From: Fagopyrum homotropicum
Taxonomy: Eukaryota; Streptophyta; Magnoliopsida; Caryophyllales; Polygonaceae
Assembly: GCA_033239125.1 (NCBI GenBank)
Contig: BSWB01000008.1
Location: forward strand, 4,618,001-4,682,000
Length of the DNA: 64,000 nucleotides
Reading direction: 5' to 3'
Below the pieces are notes generated by a model. It was not told the DNA's origin. It worked only from the letters and a program-made list of their open reading frames with translations, and ran no database searches. The translations under genes and the position numbers were made by a program. Shown piece after piece: positions 44,570 through 56,394 of this stretch; positions within the stretch are counted from its first letter, which is position 1, and every line of letters starts with the position of its first letter.

Positions 44570-47500
44570 ATTGGCGCCCGTACCGATAGAGGGATTCACG
44601 TCGTCAGACTTCAAGGACAACTTTATCATTTTCTGCCTAGCTTATAGTCGCGAACAGATAAACACATATTATTGCAGCTTTATTTCTTTGACGGCATGTA
44701 GGAAAGGGAACACCGAGTACTCACATTTTCATATCTGAATCCTAATATAATTTCTTTACTTATGGATCTATCGACCTCAAAGCCATACACTTCATTTTTC
44801 GGTCCTTGTCCCAACAACAAGTTCATGAGGACACAAAAAATTTTATATCGAAGAACCCCACATTAGATCAATGCGTTTACGATGCCCCTAGCTCTGATGA
44901 AGTGACTGCTATTCTTATGGACAATGTCAACGCAAACAAAATAAACAACCCAAATATTTTAGTTATTGGAAATGAAAACAAAACTTACAGAGTTATGCAT
45001 TTTTACGGATGTTAGACCCTCTTCAATATTCTCTACTTTTTTGCTAAGGCGAATGTGGATGGCAACAAGGCATAATAATAAAAAAACATAAATGAACTCA
45101 ATGTTGAAACACAATTTCCACACGGACACAACGTTACACAAAATGCAGATCAGTTGCTCGGCCATGAAGAAGAAGGTCCTGAGATTAGTTTTTCATCAGT
45201 TTCATACGCACGGAATAAAAATTAATCTTACGCTTACACATTACTTTTTTCAGCTGCTCGTAGGAGGCCCCCAAAAGAGGGTAAAGAGATCTCATGTAGA
45301 GAGTATTACTGCTACAAATTTCAAATAAGAGAAAACAATCATATCTTACTTGCGGGATGCATATACCAGCAGTACATTGTCGATATGTATGTCAAAATAG
45401 AAAACACACGTTTAGACTACTTCCGCAGAAATCAGAGCACAATACGTAGTGAGCTATATGAGGGAGTAGTTGACAACATCAATGACGGTTACAGAAGAGC
45501 ATCAGATATTGGCAAGTGTATAATACTACCAGCAACATTCATTGGCGGTCCAAGAGACATAAAAAAAGATATTTGAACGTCATGACTCTTGTTCAGAAGC
45601 ACGACAAACCTAATCTATTTATAACTATGACCTGTAATCCCAACTGGCCAAAAATAAAAGAACAACTGAGCCTAGGAGAAAATTCAGAAAATAGACCAGA
45701 TATTGTAACACGAGTATTTAGAGCAAAATTGACGGCTTTAAAATACTATTAATTGAGAAGAAAGCATTTGGAAATGTAGCCGCAAGAGTTGATGTTGTGG
45801 AATTCTAGAAACGTGGTTTACCCCATGCACACATATTACTAATCCTATCGACAGGGTCTAAGATATTTTGAACATAAGATTTTGACAATTATGTTTGTGT
45901 AGATGTTCAAAGCAATGACAACAACTACTTGCGTAAATTGGTTATCCAACATATGATGAATGACACATGTGGTAAAAAAAAATCCATTATATGCCTGCAT
46001 GAAGGAAAAAAAAAACTAATGTGTAAGTACGGTTACCCCAAGAAATTTGTTGATTTCACTTCAAGTTCTGAATATTCATATCTTATATACAGGCGCAGAA
46101 ACAACGGTGACGAAGTACACGTTCGAGGATCAAATCTTGATAACTGTTGGGTGATTCCGTATAATCCATTTCTTCTAGCAACCTTTAACTGTCATATAAA
46201 TGTAGAAGTCTGCTCGACAGTTGACGCAGTTAAATATATCTACAAATACGTATATAAAGGGCATGATAAGATAACATTTGCTTTAACAAAAGACGACTCA
46301 ACAACATGTGACGAAATACAAATTCATTTACCTAATCTGCATTTGACCTATACGACATAAACCCTGCTCTTATTCCACTACAAATTCATTTACCTAATAT
46401 GCGAAGTGTAACATTTTCAACCTTTGAAAATTTAGCCACAATGATCTCAGACGATGTCCATCATATGACACCTCTAATGGTATTTTTTCACTAACAGTAA
46501 ACCCGACACAGAAGAAAAACATTTATATGCCGACTTCCCACAATACTACACGTGGCATCCATAGCATAAAGTTTTGAATAAGAGACAACAAAGACCTTCA
46601 ATTGGCAGATTAACACATGTGAGCCCGTGTGAGGGGGAAAGATATTACCTACGCTTATTGCTAACACACATAAAAGGACCAACTTCATTTGAAGATTTAC
46701 ACACGGTAAATGGAAATACATATTCAACTTTTGAAGAAGCAACACTTAGTTATGGATTAATTGAAGCATATGGTTATACAAATGCATGTATGAAAGAGGC
46801 ATCAGCAACTGGCATGCCAACATCATTATGCAAACTTTTTCTACATTGCTTGTATTTCGCACACCAACAAATATCCTTCGATTTTGGGAACGCTATTACA
46901 GTTGCTTATCGGATGATTACTCTAAGAAATACCCATCATAGTTTGACCTTGTACATAAATTAACATGGAATGAAATTGACAAATATTTAAAGTCTATGGG
47001 AAAATCACTACAGGGTTACGGAATAACGAAATCACAAATCAACTATAACACTTCTACATGTATTAGAGAAATCGACGATGCACTAAACACTGTCATTCCA
47101 AATGAATATAAAGATGGTTCTAGACTACTAAACACAAATCAAAAAATTGCATATAAATCCATCATCAACCATGTGAAGACCAATCGCTCAGGTGCATTTT
47201 TCATTGATGGACCTGGGTAAAACCTTTATGTATTGTTGTCTTTATGCCAAAGTAAGAAAACTTAATAGAATAGTTATAACTACTGCTACATCAGGCATCG
47301 CTGCATCAAATTTATCCCGCGGCCGTACAGCGCATTCAACATTTTAAGATACCAATCGTTGACATTAACAATCAACTTTGTAACGTATCAAAGTAGAGCA
47401 ACCTTGCACACCTTATACGACAAACTACTATGATAATATGGGACGAAGCATCCATGACAAAAAAAACATTGAAGCACTCAATTTACTTGTACAAGACATA

Positions 47501-48560
47501 TGCAACTCCACAAATATTTTTTGTAGAAAAATTGTTGTCTTCAGCGGAGATTTCAGACAGGTGCTACCGGTGGTTCAAAACCAGGGATAAAGGGAAGCCA
47601 TCAACTGCAGTTTAGTCACGTCTGTATTGTGGCCGTCTTTTATAAAATTCAAGCTGACAAACAATATTAGAGTAAAGGATGATATCCATCTTGCAAAATT
47701 CTACTTGAACTAGGCAACGGTGAACTTCAAGTAGAAGAACACGCACAAATAAAAATACCTACATCTATTGTCACATGCCGTCCAATTGATGAAATCACAA
47801 CAACTGCATTAATAAATACTATTTTTCTTGAAATAAGTAGAGCAGACATAAGGTCCAACATTTTTACTAATAGAGCCATTCTTTTACCAAAAAATGCAGA
47901 CGCGGATCACATAAATGTAGGTTTAATAAACGCATTTTCAGGCCTGAAAAAATTTACAAAAGCTTCGATTCAGTTCTAGATGGAACCGACAATCTATATC
48001 CTATCGAATTTCTTAATACTTTGTGCCCACCGGGTATAAATCCACACAATCTCTACCTTATAAAAAAAATTCAACAGTAATGTTATTATGATACATTGAT
48101 CCATCGAACGGCCTATGTAATGGCACAAGATTGATGTTTTCATACCACGCATTACACTCCGTCCTTCAAAGAAATAAATCTTTTCGTTGGAATTTAGTTG
48201 AATGCCAAATAACAAATGGGTATTACAAAGGAACTGATATTTTCATACCACGCATTACACTGCGTCCTTCAAATAATAAATACCCATTTGCATTTCAAAG
48301 AAAACAATTTTCAAATAAACTATGTTTTGCAATGACAATCAACAAAGCACAAGGTCAAACATTAGACAGAATTGTAGTATATTTGTGTGAACCATGTGTT
48401 TGCGCACGGACAACTGTATGTAGCTCTGTCAAGGGGGAAACACATAAGTAATCTAAATACTTTCACACAACAAATATTAATACAGAAAGTGAAGATCACA
48501 ACTCGGTAAAAAATATAGTTTCCTTTGAAATATTGGAAAAATCAAACATCCGCACAAACA
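44570..48560 (+). pseudogene. Helitron Rep/helicase, decayed
   Basis: Helitron-family segments in order with many stops and frameshifts. RLQGQLYHFLPSL is near 44605 and SSDEVTAILMDN near 44895. The Rep N-domain is at 45385-45700 (RNQSTIRSELYEGV, FITMTCNPNWP). The HUH motif is PHAH (CAT GCA CAC at 45824-45832). KYIYKYVYKGHDK near 46235 supplies two Tyr four apart. The helicase linker (GERYYLRLLL) is near 46640. Pif1-type helicase follows: a broken Walker A at 47208-47225, WDEAS (47439-47453), SGDFRQVLPV near 47545, DPSNGLCNGTRL near 48110, and MTINKAQGQTLDR with VFAHGQLYVALSRG after a shift near 48400. It is a rolling-circle transposase relic. I could not find the TC 5' end or the hairpin-CTRR 3' end. 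Confidence 0.85.
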
Positions 48561-49690
48561 CTCTATGAACCGTAATTTTTTTTTAGTTAAGTGTATAGGA
48601 ATCAACAAAGTTATGTAATTTATACTTCCAACTTCGTTTCAAGTTTTATAACCGTAACATAATGTACATTCATGATGCTACAGTTTCTTTCTTAGACATT
48701 TATTCAATAAATGTAATTAATTTTCAACGTTTCTATTAAAATATGCCGCTTCTACCAATATCTCAATTATAAAATTCAGCATATACAACAAACTTAAGTT
48801 TCATCTAGCATATGACACGAACTCAAATCACGAAGCGCGCTCGTTCTCAACTAATAAACATAAAACCGGGAAGCGGCACATTTTTAGAGCGAGCATTGTT
48901 CATCACACGAAAAAGAGAGAACTCGATAGGTAGAAGCGAAGAGAAACAAAAGGCGACAAAGAGAAAACAAATAGAAAAGAGATGCGAAGAATGAAGAAGG
49001 AAGACCACGAGAAGAAGAAGAGAGACAAATCAAAGAAGAAAGTAGGAAGATGAGAAGCGAGTTTCACCAAACGTTAAAGAGAAGCTTTCTCGTTTTCAGA
49101 TTGGTTATTTTTCGTTATGTATTTGTTTCTTTAGTTTTATAAAATCGGTGTACACCGGGTCTCTGTTGAGGTTAATACTTAGATCTTGACCTAAAATGGG
49201 AATTACATATAGCTTGTTGAAAGAATTGACCCCAACTTTCTTATATCGTAAAATAATGTGGTTCATTGGAAAAAATCTATAAATCATTGAAATTATTAAC
49301 GAATATATGAAAAGAATGATTCGGATGAATATCTTTTATATATGTTAAAATGATTTTTGTGTTTGTCGTTCTGAATAAATTTATAACAAAATACCCTCTT
49401 TATTTTATTAAATAAATTGTATTTTCTATTTTATGAGATGCAAAATTTAAATAATTTCAAAGATACATTTAAAAAAACAGGAGAAGTCGTACCCTACGTA
49501 AGAATATTAAAGAGGATAATTAGTTGACAGAAAGCAGACAAAGGCATATTGCGTAGAATGAGTAATTGGATTATATCAATACCACAAAAAGGAAGAAAAA
49601 AAACAAAACTAAACGGATGAATCTAAAACAATTGGAATCTGACGAAAACCACGAGTATCTACGCCAACAGATAATTCCTCTTATCCATTT
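48561..49690. other. A/T-rich intergenic DNA
   Basis: No supported gene. A small basic ORF at 48812-48994 has low-complexity composition and no recognisable domain. The last 200 bp should contain the promoter of the gene at 49758. A TTGAC W-box core is present near 49522. Confidence 0.6.
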
Positions 49691-49700
49691 AAAAGATTTC

Positions 49701-49708
49701 TATATATA
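49701..49708 (+). promoter_or_regulatory. TATA box (TATATATA) of the WIP-like gene
   Basis: It lies 50 bp before the second in-frame ATG pair. The first in-frame ATG (49716) is only 8 bp downstream, too close to be transcribed, which favours the start at 49758 or 49764. Confidence 0.5.
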
Positions 49709-49757
49709 GACAGCAATGTCATATGCTCTCCTCAGTCGTTTGAGCTTAATAATAAGG

Positions 49758-49976
49758 ATGAACATGAGTGATTCAAGTAAAGAGCAAGGGAGTGCAGCCT
49801 CTTGTGGTTCAGCCAAGGACGGGATCCCTGAACCCGGATCGGTGTCTCCTCCCCGGTCAGTCGATAGCATGAAGAGGCGGTTCTCGGGTGGCAGCTACGG
49901 TGGAGTAGGGGCTGCAGAAAGAGTTGAAGAGTCCATGAGGAGGATCATGTTCTTCAATTGCTGGGGACTAGCCTAG
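49758..49976 (+). CDS. Wound-induced-polypeptide-like small protein
   Basis: A single-exon ORF of 72 codons from ATG 49758 (MNMSDSSKEQGSA). The C-terminus reads AAERVEESMRRIMFFNCWG. This resembles the short EESxRxVMYLxCWG ending typical of plant wound-induced polypeptide (DUF3774-type) proteins. The middle is Ser/Gly/Pro-rich (KRRFSGGSYGG). No signal peptide or membrane segment is visible. Unlike everything around it, this ORF is clean, has a TATA box at the right distance and is not TE-like, so it may be a real host gene or a recent retained copy. Members of the family are linked to wounding and immunity, but the function here is inferred only from the C-terminal motif. Confidence 0.55.
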   Translation: MNMSDSSKEQGSAASCGSAKDGIPEPGSVSPPRSVDSMKRRFSGGSYGGVGAAERVEESMRRIMFFNCWGLA

Positions 49977-50454
49977 GCTACCTATCTATATATATAGTTG
50001 AGGACTTGGTTAAGACGCCAATTTGCATAAAATTTGTATCTTATATTGCTGTATTGGGAATATTATATCATTATCAAGTCTCTCTTCCCCTTCCGGTTTC
50101 AGCCTTCAAAGAGTTTTTCACCAAAGTAAACAAATCTTTTTAGGAAACACGAGACATATATTTTTTTAATTGGGAAAGGGCTCAAGACACCGGAAAAAAT
50201 TGGTGGCTCGAGAGGCCGCGCTAAGCAACAGACTGGTTGTCAAGGAATGAGATGAGGATAGAGACAAGCACCGGAAAATACCGAAGAACTAAAACTGTAG
50301 GACTACAATTGAGAAAAAAAACTACTGGAGGAAGAACACAAGAGGGCAACTGAGAAACAACCGAGGACACCTCAAATTTGGGATTTAACGAGAGCCTTTA
50401 AGAGTCGATCGTACATCCACATTTCCTCGAACCAAGCACATGTCCGAAGAAGAT
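49977..50454. other. Downstream region of the WIP-like gene
   Basis: No credible ORF. It would hold the 3' UTR and terminator. No clear repeat is seen. Confidence 0.5.
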
Positions 50455-51100
50455 TCACCCTAATTTTCCTAGCATGTAAACATTCACCATGCTCATAAAC
50501 AACATATGCAAATGATCAATCATCAAATTAGATAGTAAATCAGTTTCATCATCACTAACATGACTATAATCATCCTCATTAGAAACGATGGACATAGGAG
50601 GTACATCTAAAGATTCGTCATTATTATCCACAATAATATGCTCAAAACATTCATCACTAACTACTTCATTCTTAACATGTACATGCTCATCTAATGCGCT
50701 TCTTGTCTTCTTTGGACATTACCCTAGCCATAAACTGCTCTAATCGGGAGGCAAGACGATCTATTCAATCCATGATGCGTTGGTGTGGATCATTCCGGGG
50801 ATGATTTTTTGTATAAGACATATTAACACACTCAAAGAAACACACAAACAGGTTAGGTTAGTTAAACACCTCACAAGTGTATCTCTTGTGCTTGTCACTC
50901 ACCTACAAAGTCTATAAGCTCCTTGTGTTGTGCCTTGAATGGATGAAGAACAAAGTATAAAACAATTCAAAAACCAAATGTGTTTGGGTATATACAAACA
51001 ATTGAAATAGCCCACATAAGGGAATAGAGAAAGAAGGCAAACTATGTGGTGATAAAAGTTAAAAAAAAAAAAAAACACAACTAACCTATTTTTTCAAGCA
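50455..51100 (-). pseudogene. Retrotransposon leader and gag start, reverse remnant
   Basis: On the minus strand a leader with ACACTTGTGAGGTGTTT and TTGTGTGTTTCTTTG precedes ATG 50821. It then reads MSYTKNHPRNDPHQRIMD, a stop, and IDRLASRLEQFMARV, a style like the start of gypsy gag proteins, followed by acidic stretches. The leader closely resembles the plus-strand sequence at 54395-54507. Lineage is not assigned. Confidence 0.45.
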
Positions 51101-51380
51101 CTTAGTTAAGAAGATATACAACCTTAAATTTATCTTTTTAATATCCGGCGGGTCTAAGACGGGGAGGGGATGCACGCCACAAGTGAACCTACGCATATTC
51201 ACCTTTGGGGTTCCATCCTAAAACCAATTGACAATAAGAGGAGTAGCCCTAGTGCTTATATACTAGGTTCGGTTATTCTCATATTGTCGATGTGGGACAA
51301 TATATCCACACATCTTAACAATATCAAAACCAAAATGAACAAAAATCAACTAGAACACAAACGCTTTCTCTTTTCTCTTA
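51101..51380. other. Unassigned A/T-rich stretch left of the foldback
   Basis: No ORF or repeat that I can support. CCTAAAACCAATTG and a TGTGGGACAATAT segment look like TE border remnants but are not assigned. Confidence 0.4.
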
Positions 51381-51389
51381 TTTATTTTA
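51381..51389. repeat. Left 9-bp TSD of the outer foldback (TTTATTTTA)
   Basis: Identical to 53517-53525. Nine bp is the usual Mutator-family duplication. The sequence is A/T-rich, so the match is weaker evidence than its length suggests. Confidence 0.75.
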
Positions 51390-53516
51390 GGATTTTTCCG
51401 TTTGGTACCCCTGAGTTTTTGGCTTTTCCGGATGGTGCCCACAGTTTTTTATGTTTCCGTTTGGTACCCCCGAGTTAATGGCATTTTCGGATGGTGCCCA
51501 AAGTTTTTCACGTTTCCACTTGGTACCCCTGAGGTTTCGGTTTTTCCGTTCCGTACCCTTACTTCTTTTTTTTTTTTTTGTCTAAAATAACGTTTTTTTG
51601 TTAAAGGATTTTTCCGTTTGGTACCCTTGAGTTTTTAGCTTTTCCGGATGGTGCCCAAAGTTTTTCACGTTTCCGCTTGGTACCCCTGAGGTTTCGGTTT
51701 TTCCGTCTGGTACCCTCATTTCTTATTTTTTTTGTCTAAAATAGTATTTTTTATATTAAAATTATTTTAAAAAACAGAAAAAATATATAATTAACATATT
51801 ATATTATAAATTTCGAAGATGAGTATATTTAATTTAAACAACTCTAATCAACTATAAAAAAATATGATATTTCTTAAATTATATAATACTTTTACCTATT
51901 ATTTTATGATTTTTAATATATTCATTATTATTTGATACTTTATCATATTTTGCATCAAAACATGAGAAATTTATTATGTTTTATATAAAATATAATAAAT
52001 TTAATTTATATTTATATAATATTTTTATCAAAATTCCAAAATTAAACATAATTTATATCTATATGATATTTTGTTGTGATTACTCCATATATTTATTTAT
52101 TGGTTTATTATATAATATTGGATGGTTCATATCCCTATTATATAAAATAAAATTTTAGTTCTATGTGAGAATGCTTATATTTTGGGGGGAAATCTTCTAA
52201 AAGCATAGGATATTCATTTTTTTATTTAAAAAATCAAATGTCCGTTTTGAATATTCTACGTTATATATTTATCAATTATATAAAATAAATCCACGGAATA
52301 TAGCAACAACGAAATATAATATAGTTATAAATTATGTTTAATTTTAAAAATTTTGATTAAAATATCATATTAATATAAATTAAATTTCTTGTATTTTATA
52401 TAAAACATAATAAATTTATCATATTTTGATGAAAAATATGATAAGTATCAAAGTAATAAATATATTAAAAATCATAAAATAATAGGTAAAAGTATTATAT
52501 AATTTAAGAAATATCATAATTTTTTAATAGTTGATTAGAGTACTTTAATTTAAATATACTCATATTCGAAATTTATAATATAATAATTTAATTATATATA
52601 TTTTTCTGTTTTTTAAAATAATTTAATATAAAAAACATTATTTTAGACAAAAAAAATAAGAAATAAGGGTACCAAACGGAAAAACAAAACCTCAGGGGTA
52701 TCAAGCGGAAACATGAAAAACTTTGGGCACCATCCAAAAAAGCCAAAAACTCAAGGGTAACAAACGGAAAAATCATTTGTTAAATTTATAAAAAAAAAAT
52801 AAAAATATAATAACAATTCTATATTATAAATTTCGAATACAAGTATATTTTATTTTATTTTATTTTCGGTGGGAGATAAGTATATTTTAGTTAAACAAAC
52901 TTAATCAAATATTAATAAATTATGATATTTCTTCAAATATAAGATTGTTACATATTATTTTATGATTTTAAATATATTTATTACTATTTGATTAAATTTA
53001 GAAAAATATACAAAATAAACAAAATGTCATGGTTTAATATGTAAGGGGTACTTTTCTGTACCATATAGTTGTACATGAGTTTGACAATTATTAATTTTGT
53101 ATAAAAAAATTATACAAAATATAAGTTTTTTACATATTATTTTATGTAATATATAAGATTAAATTTGTTTAATTAAAATATTATAATTTATTAATATTTG
53201 ATTAAATTTGTTTAACTAAAATATACTTGTCTCTCAAAAAAAATATATATACTTATATGCGAAATTTATAATATAGAATTGTTATTATATTTTTTTTTTA
53301 ATTTGATAAAATAAATTTTATTTTAGACAAAAAAAAGAAAGAAATAAGGGTACCGAACGGAAAAACCGAAACCTCAAGGGTACAAAGCGGAAACGTTAAA
53401 AACTTTGGGCACCATCCGGAAAAGCCAAAAATTCGGGGGTACCAAACGGAAACGTAAAAAACTTTGGGCACCATCCGGAATAACCAAAAACTCAGGGGTA
53501 CCAAACGGAAAAATCC
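51390..53516. mobile_element. Outer Mutator-like foldback element
   Basis: The ends are inverted: it starts GGATTTTTCCGTTTGGTACC and ends with the complement (GGTACCAAACGGAAAAATCC). The terminal arms are built of about 30-bp modules of the type TTTTCCGxxTGGTxCCC (six on the left, 51390-51570; matching ones on the right, 53345-53516). Inner arms 52785-53010 and 53110-53310 also pair with each other. No transposase ORF is present, so it is non-autonomous. A second element of the same family sits in its left arm. Confidence 0.8.
51606..52775. mobile_element. Inner Mutator-like foldback element
   Basis: 1170 bp, starting GGATTTTTCCGTTTGGTACC and ending in the complement with the last C changed to A. 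It is flanked by TTTGTTAAA on both sides (51597-51605 and 52776-52784). Almost all of it is one imperfect palindrome: 51606 to about 52100 pairs with about 52280-52775, leaving a short A/T-rich loop near 52110-52260. It has no coding capacity. It is inserted in the left arm of the outer element. Confidence 0.85.
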
Positions 53517-53525
53517 TTTATTTTA

Positions 53526-54394
53526 TTTACTTTTTATGCTGAAAATAAAGTTTTATTTTAAAAACAATTTGAGCGTCAAATTACAAAAATGACCAAAATG
53601 TCGTTCTTACGAGTTCAATTTTCTACGATCTCTCGTGTGATTTCTTATTGGACTGGACCGAAACAGATGTGGGCTTAGTTAGGCTAGTCGGGGAAAGGTT
53701 TGGTTGTGGTTTAGGGTTTTGTATATGTCAAGGGGTATTTTGGTTTAGGATTTAAGATCCGATGGGGATATTGGTTGTAGGGTGACAGACTGTTGACAAG
53801 GGGGTGGAAAAATTTATTAGAACCCTCTTTAATCGGGTTCAATTTAATCCAAAAGACTTAATTAAAATATGGAATTAAAACTAGCTTAAAAAACCCAATT
53901 GTTGAAACATAATCCAATAGGCATTTAAAAAAAGTAATTTGTGTGTAGTTAGAATAATCTATGGACGGTAATTATAGCCATGGAGTACATCCACTTTCCT
54001 CCACAAATGTCCATATAGATTTCCAAGAGTTTCGAATTTGATCGGATTGGTTTAACTCGACTCTTGAACAATTTTTCCACTGGTGCCTTTAATCTCTTGG
54101 AAATGGTCTAAATTTCCATTTTCTCCTGACTACATTTTATCCTTACTTTGCTAATGCACGTCCCTCTCAAGTAATGTACATGTACTTTCCTCCCGTGCAT
54201 CCATCCTTTTATGCTTGGTCCAATTCATGTTTCTTGAAGCTCCTAACTCTTCTTCCTTGCTCTGCATGAGATCATTTGACTCTTCCCTTTACTCACCCTT
54301 CCTCTAAGAGCAAGCTTTCATCATTTGCTCATTTGAAGTAGTTGAGTCTTGGAGTACTCCTGCATAAGTTATTGATTTATGGAACGCGTATAAC
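53526..54394. other. A/T-rich intergenic stretch
   Basis: No supported gene. CCCAATTGTTGAAACATAA at about 53898 is repeated inverted at about 54854 (TTATGTTTCAACAATTGG), which may mark the ends of an unrecognised insertion. Confidence 0.5.
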
Positions 54395-54681
54395 GAGGAA
54401 CTAAAAAATTTTTGTAGGAGAGTGATGATAAACACAAGCGTGAGACACTTGTGAGGTGTTTTTGTTAATCTAACAAGTTTGCGTGTTTCTTTTTTGTGTG
54501 TTGCCATGCTAAAGCAGGACTTCAAGCCTCGGAGAAAGAAGCTGAGTCCACATCTCCATCCCTACACCAGATGTTCAAGACGTTGATGTACGAGTTCACA
54601 AAAATGAAAGGAAAAACGGTAGAGAAACAACTAACACAAACACCACCAGTAAAGTGGAGTAATTTTGACTTTCTGTTGTAA
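54395..54681 (+). pseudogene. Retrotransposon leader and gag start, plus-strand remnant
   Basis: TTTGTAGGAGAGTGA, ACACTTGTGAGGTGTTT and GTTTGCGTGTTTCTTTT match the reverse remnant at 50822-50930. The following short open reading (ASEKEAESTSPSLHQMFKTL) is a charged, gag-N-terminus-like piece that ends at 54681. The lineage is unknown. Confidence 0.4.
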
Positions 54682-55596
54682 ATAAAGACCATGAAAGCTT
54701 AACTACTAGGAAGGTTTTACATGTGTCACTGATAACATTGAAACATAGTTGTTTTCTACCCTCTTATTCATGTTATTTTATAATTTTTTGACAAGATATA
54801 TATACTTATAACGCATAATGCGTTCATATTATATTTTTGGTATCTACTTCCGGTTATGTTTCAACAATTGGTTTTACATGTGCCACTTAGCATCAAAACA
54901 TACTTGATTTATGCAAGACATATCATATGTTCGGTGTCTACCATCTTTTATATTTTATATTTATTAGATATTTAAATAATTAAAGGGTATATTCTTATGA
55001 ATCTCTCCTTAATGAAGACATTTATGGCTTGAACTAATTCTTCTAATATTCCTACAAAATCCCTTCTTTAATGCCTATCATCTTCTCATTTAAGTCTTGT
55101 GTATAAAGGATGGTTTTGTAAAGCATGTCTAATTTTAATCAAGTTTAGTTGAGTATTTCCTCCTTGGTTTTGGGCAGCTCAATCTTCCTCTCTCAAAGTT
55201 CTTCTTTGATCTTCGATCCAAGTCTCGACCTTCGAGGATTTTTTAAGAATCACCTATTCACTCCACTTCACATATTTCTCGATCTACCCAGATTGAATCA
55301 ACCATTCACTTCCACATCCATCTCAAAACTTCCGAAAATTCATTTCTATCGTTCAAATTTATCCGCACATAAAAAACGGAGTAGTTTAAATTTCATGCTC
55401 GATCTAGATCCAGAGTTTGTCCTTCAACGCATTCAATGGCGCATCAACAAATTTCTAGAAACCCTTTACAGTTTATATATTTTATATTTTTTCTTGTAAG
55501 TTTGTTCATAATGTACTTTTGTTTAGTGAATTGATTATGATCAGGCCATATACCCAAAAAGAACAAATGAATAGTACGCCTATACGGGCTCCTTCT
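54682..55596. other. Intergenic stretch left of the copia block
   Basis: An ORF at 55149-55499 (116 codons) has no recognisable domain, no clear promoter and a skewed composition, so I do not call it. 55540-55590 contains strings repeated at 63480-63600 (see findings). Confidence 0.5.
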
Positions 55597-56377
55597 TGTA
55601 AAGTCAGAAGTTGTAAGGAATATTTACTCTCAGATACTCAGAGAATCGAGTATCCAAGATTGCAATGATCGAATACTCAAAACACAACAACACAATCTTG
55701 GTGACGCAGTTCGGACTAAGTCCTAATTTACGAAGCCTTAGGAGGGAGACTCACCCAATCCACTAGGTAAAGATAGTTTCAACTGTTACTCGCGGGCTAA
55801 GAACTACAGGCTAGATCTAGCTATCTAAGAATCACAAGAACCAAACTAGAGAAAGCAAAAACGAAGGATAGAAGAGCCCCCTGTTTGGGTACCGCAAAAG
55901 CTTTTCCAAAAGCTTTGCTACAAAGATACTTCTGAGCCACCATCAGGAACAAACGCCTCGCAAAGGTTAATTGGTTTCTTCTCACACACAAGTGAAATTT
56001 GAATAAACCAGATGATCTTTCATCTTCTTCTTCTTGAGATCGAGCTTCGCTCTCTCTTCTTTGTAAAACCTAATCGCCGCTAGGCTTCTGTCGCAGCTGA
56101 AGAATTGAAGACTCATCCAGGTAAGGTTTTATTCAGCTGGGCCGCACTACTCTGGTCTTATATTGATCTCTCTTTTTCTTCATATTTGGGCCTGAGCATT
56201 GGGCTTATAATAAGGCCCAATTTCCAACTTATTTACAAATAGTTAATTGTATCAGGCCTGGTACATATAATATAACCAGTCCAAGATAACTCTAACCTAT
56301 TAGTCACTTAACCTGCGAGACTTACATGTTATGCCAAAAAACAGGCAAGTTTACATTTGACTAAGATTAATATTACA
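55597..56377 (-). repeat. Copia Y 3' LTR, reverse
   Basis: On the minus strand it starts TGTAATATTAATCTTAG, right after a purine tract (AAGGGGGCC, 56381-56395), and ends CTTCTGACTTTACA at 55597. There is no second copy in the window to confirm the borders; they rest on the TG...CA rule and the purine tract. Confidence 0.55.
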
Positions 56378-56394
56378 AATGGCCCCCTTAATCT

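Noticed and set aside
48812..48994. Small basic ORF
   Set aside because: Lys/Arg/Glu low-complexity composition with no domain or promoter.
55149..55499. 116-aa ORF
   Set aside because: No recognisable domain and no promoter signal. Ser/Phe/Leu-rich, likely chance in A/T-rich DNA.
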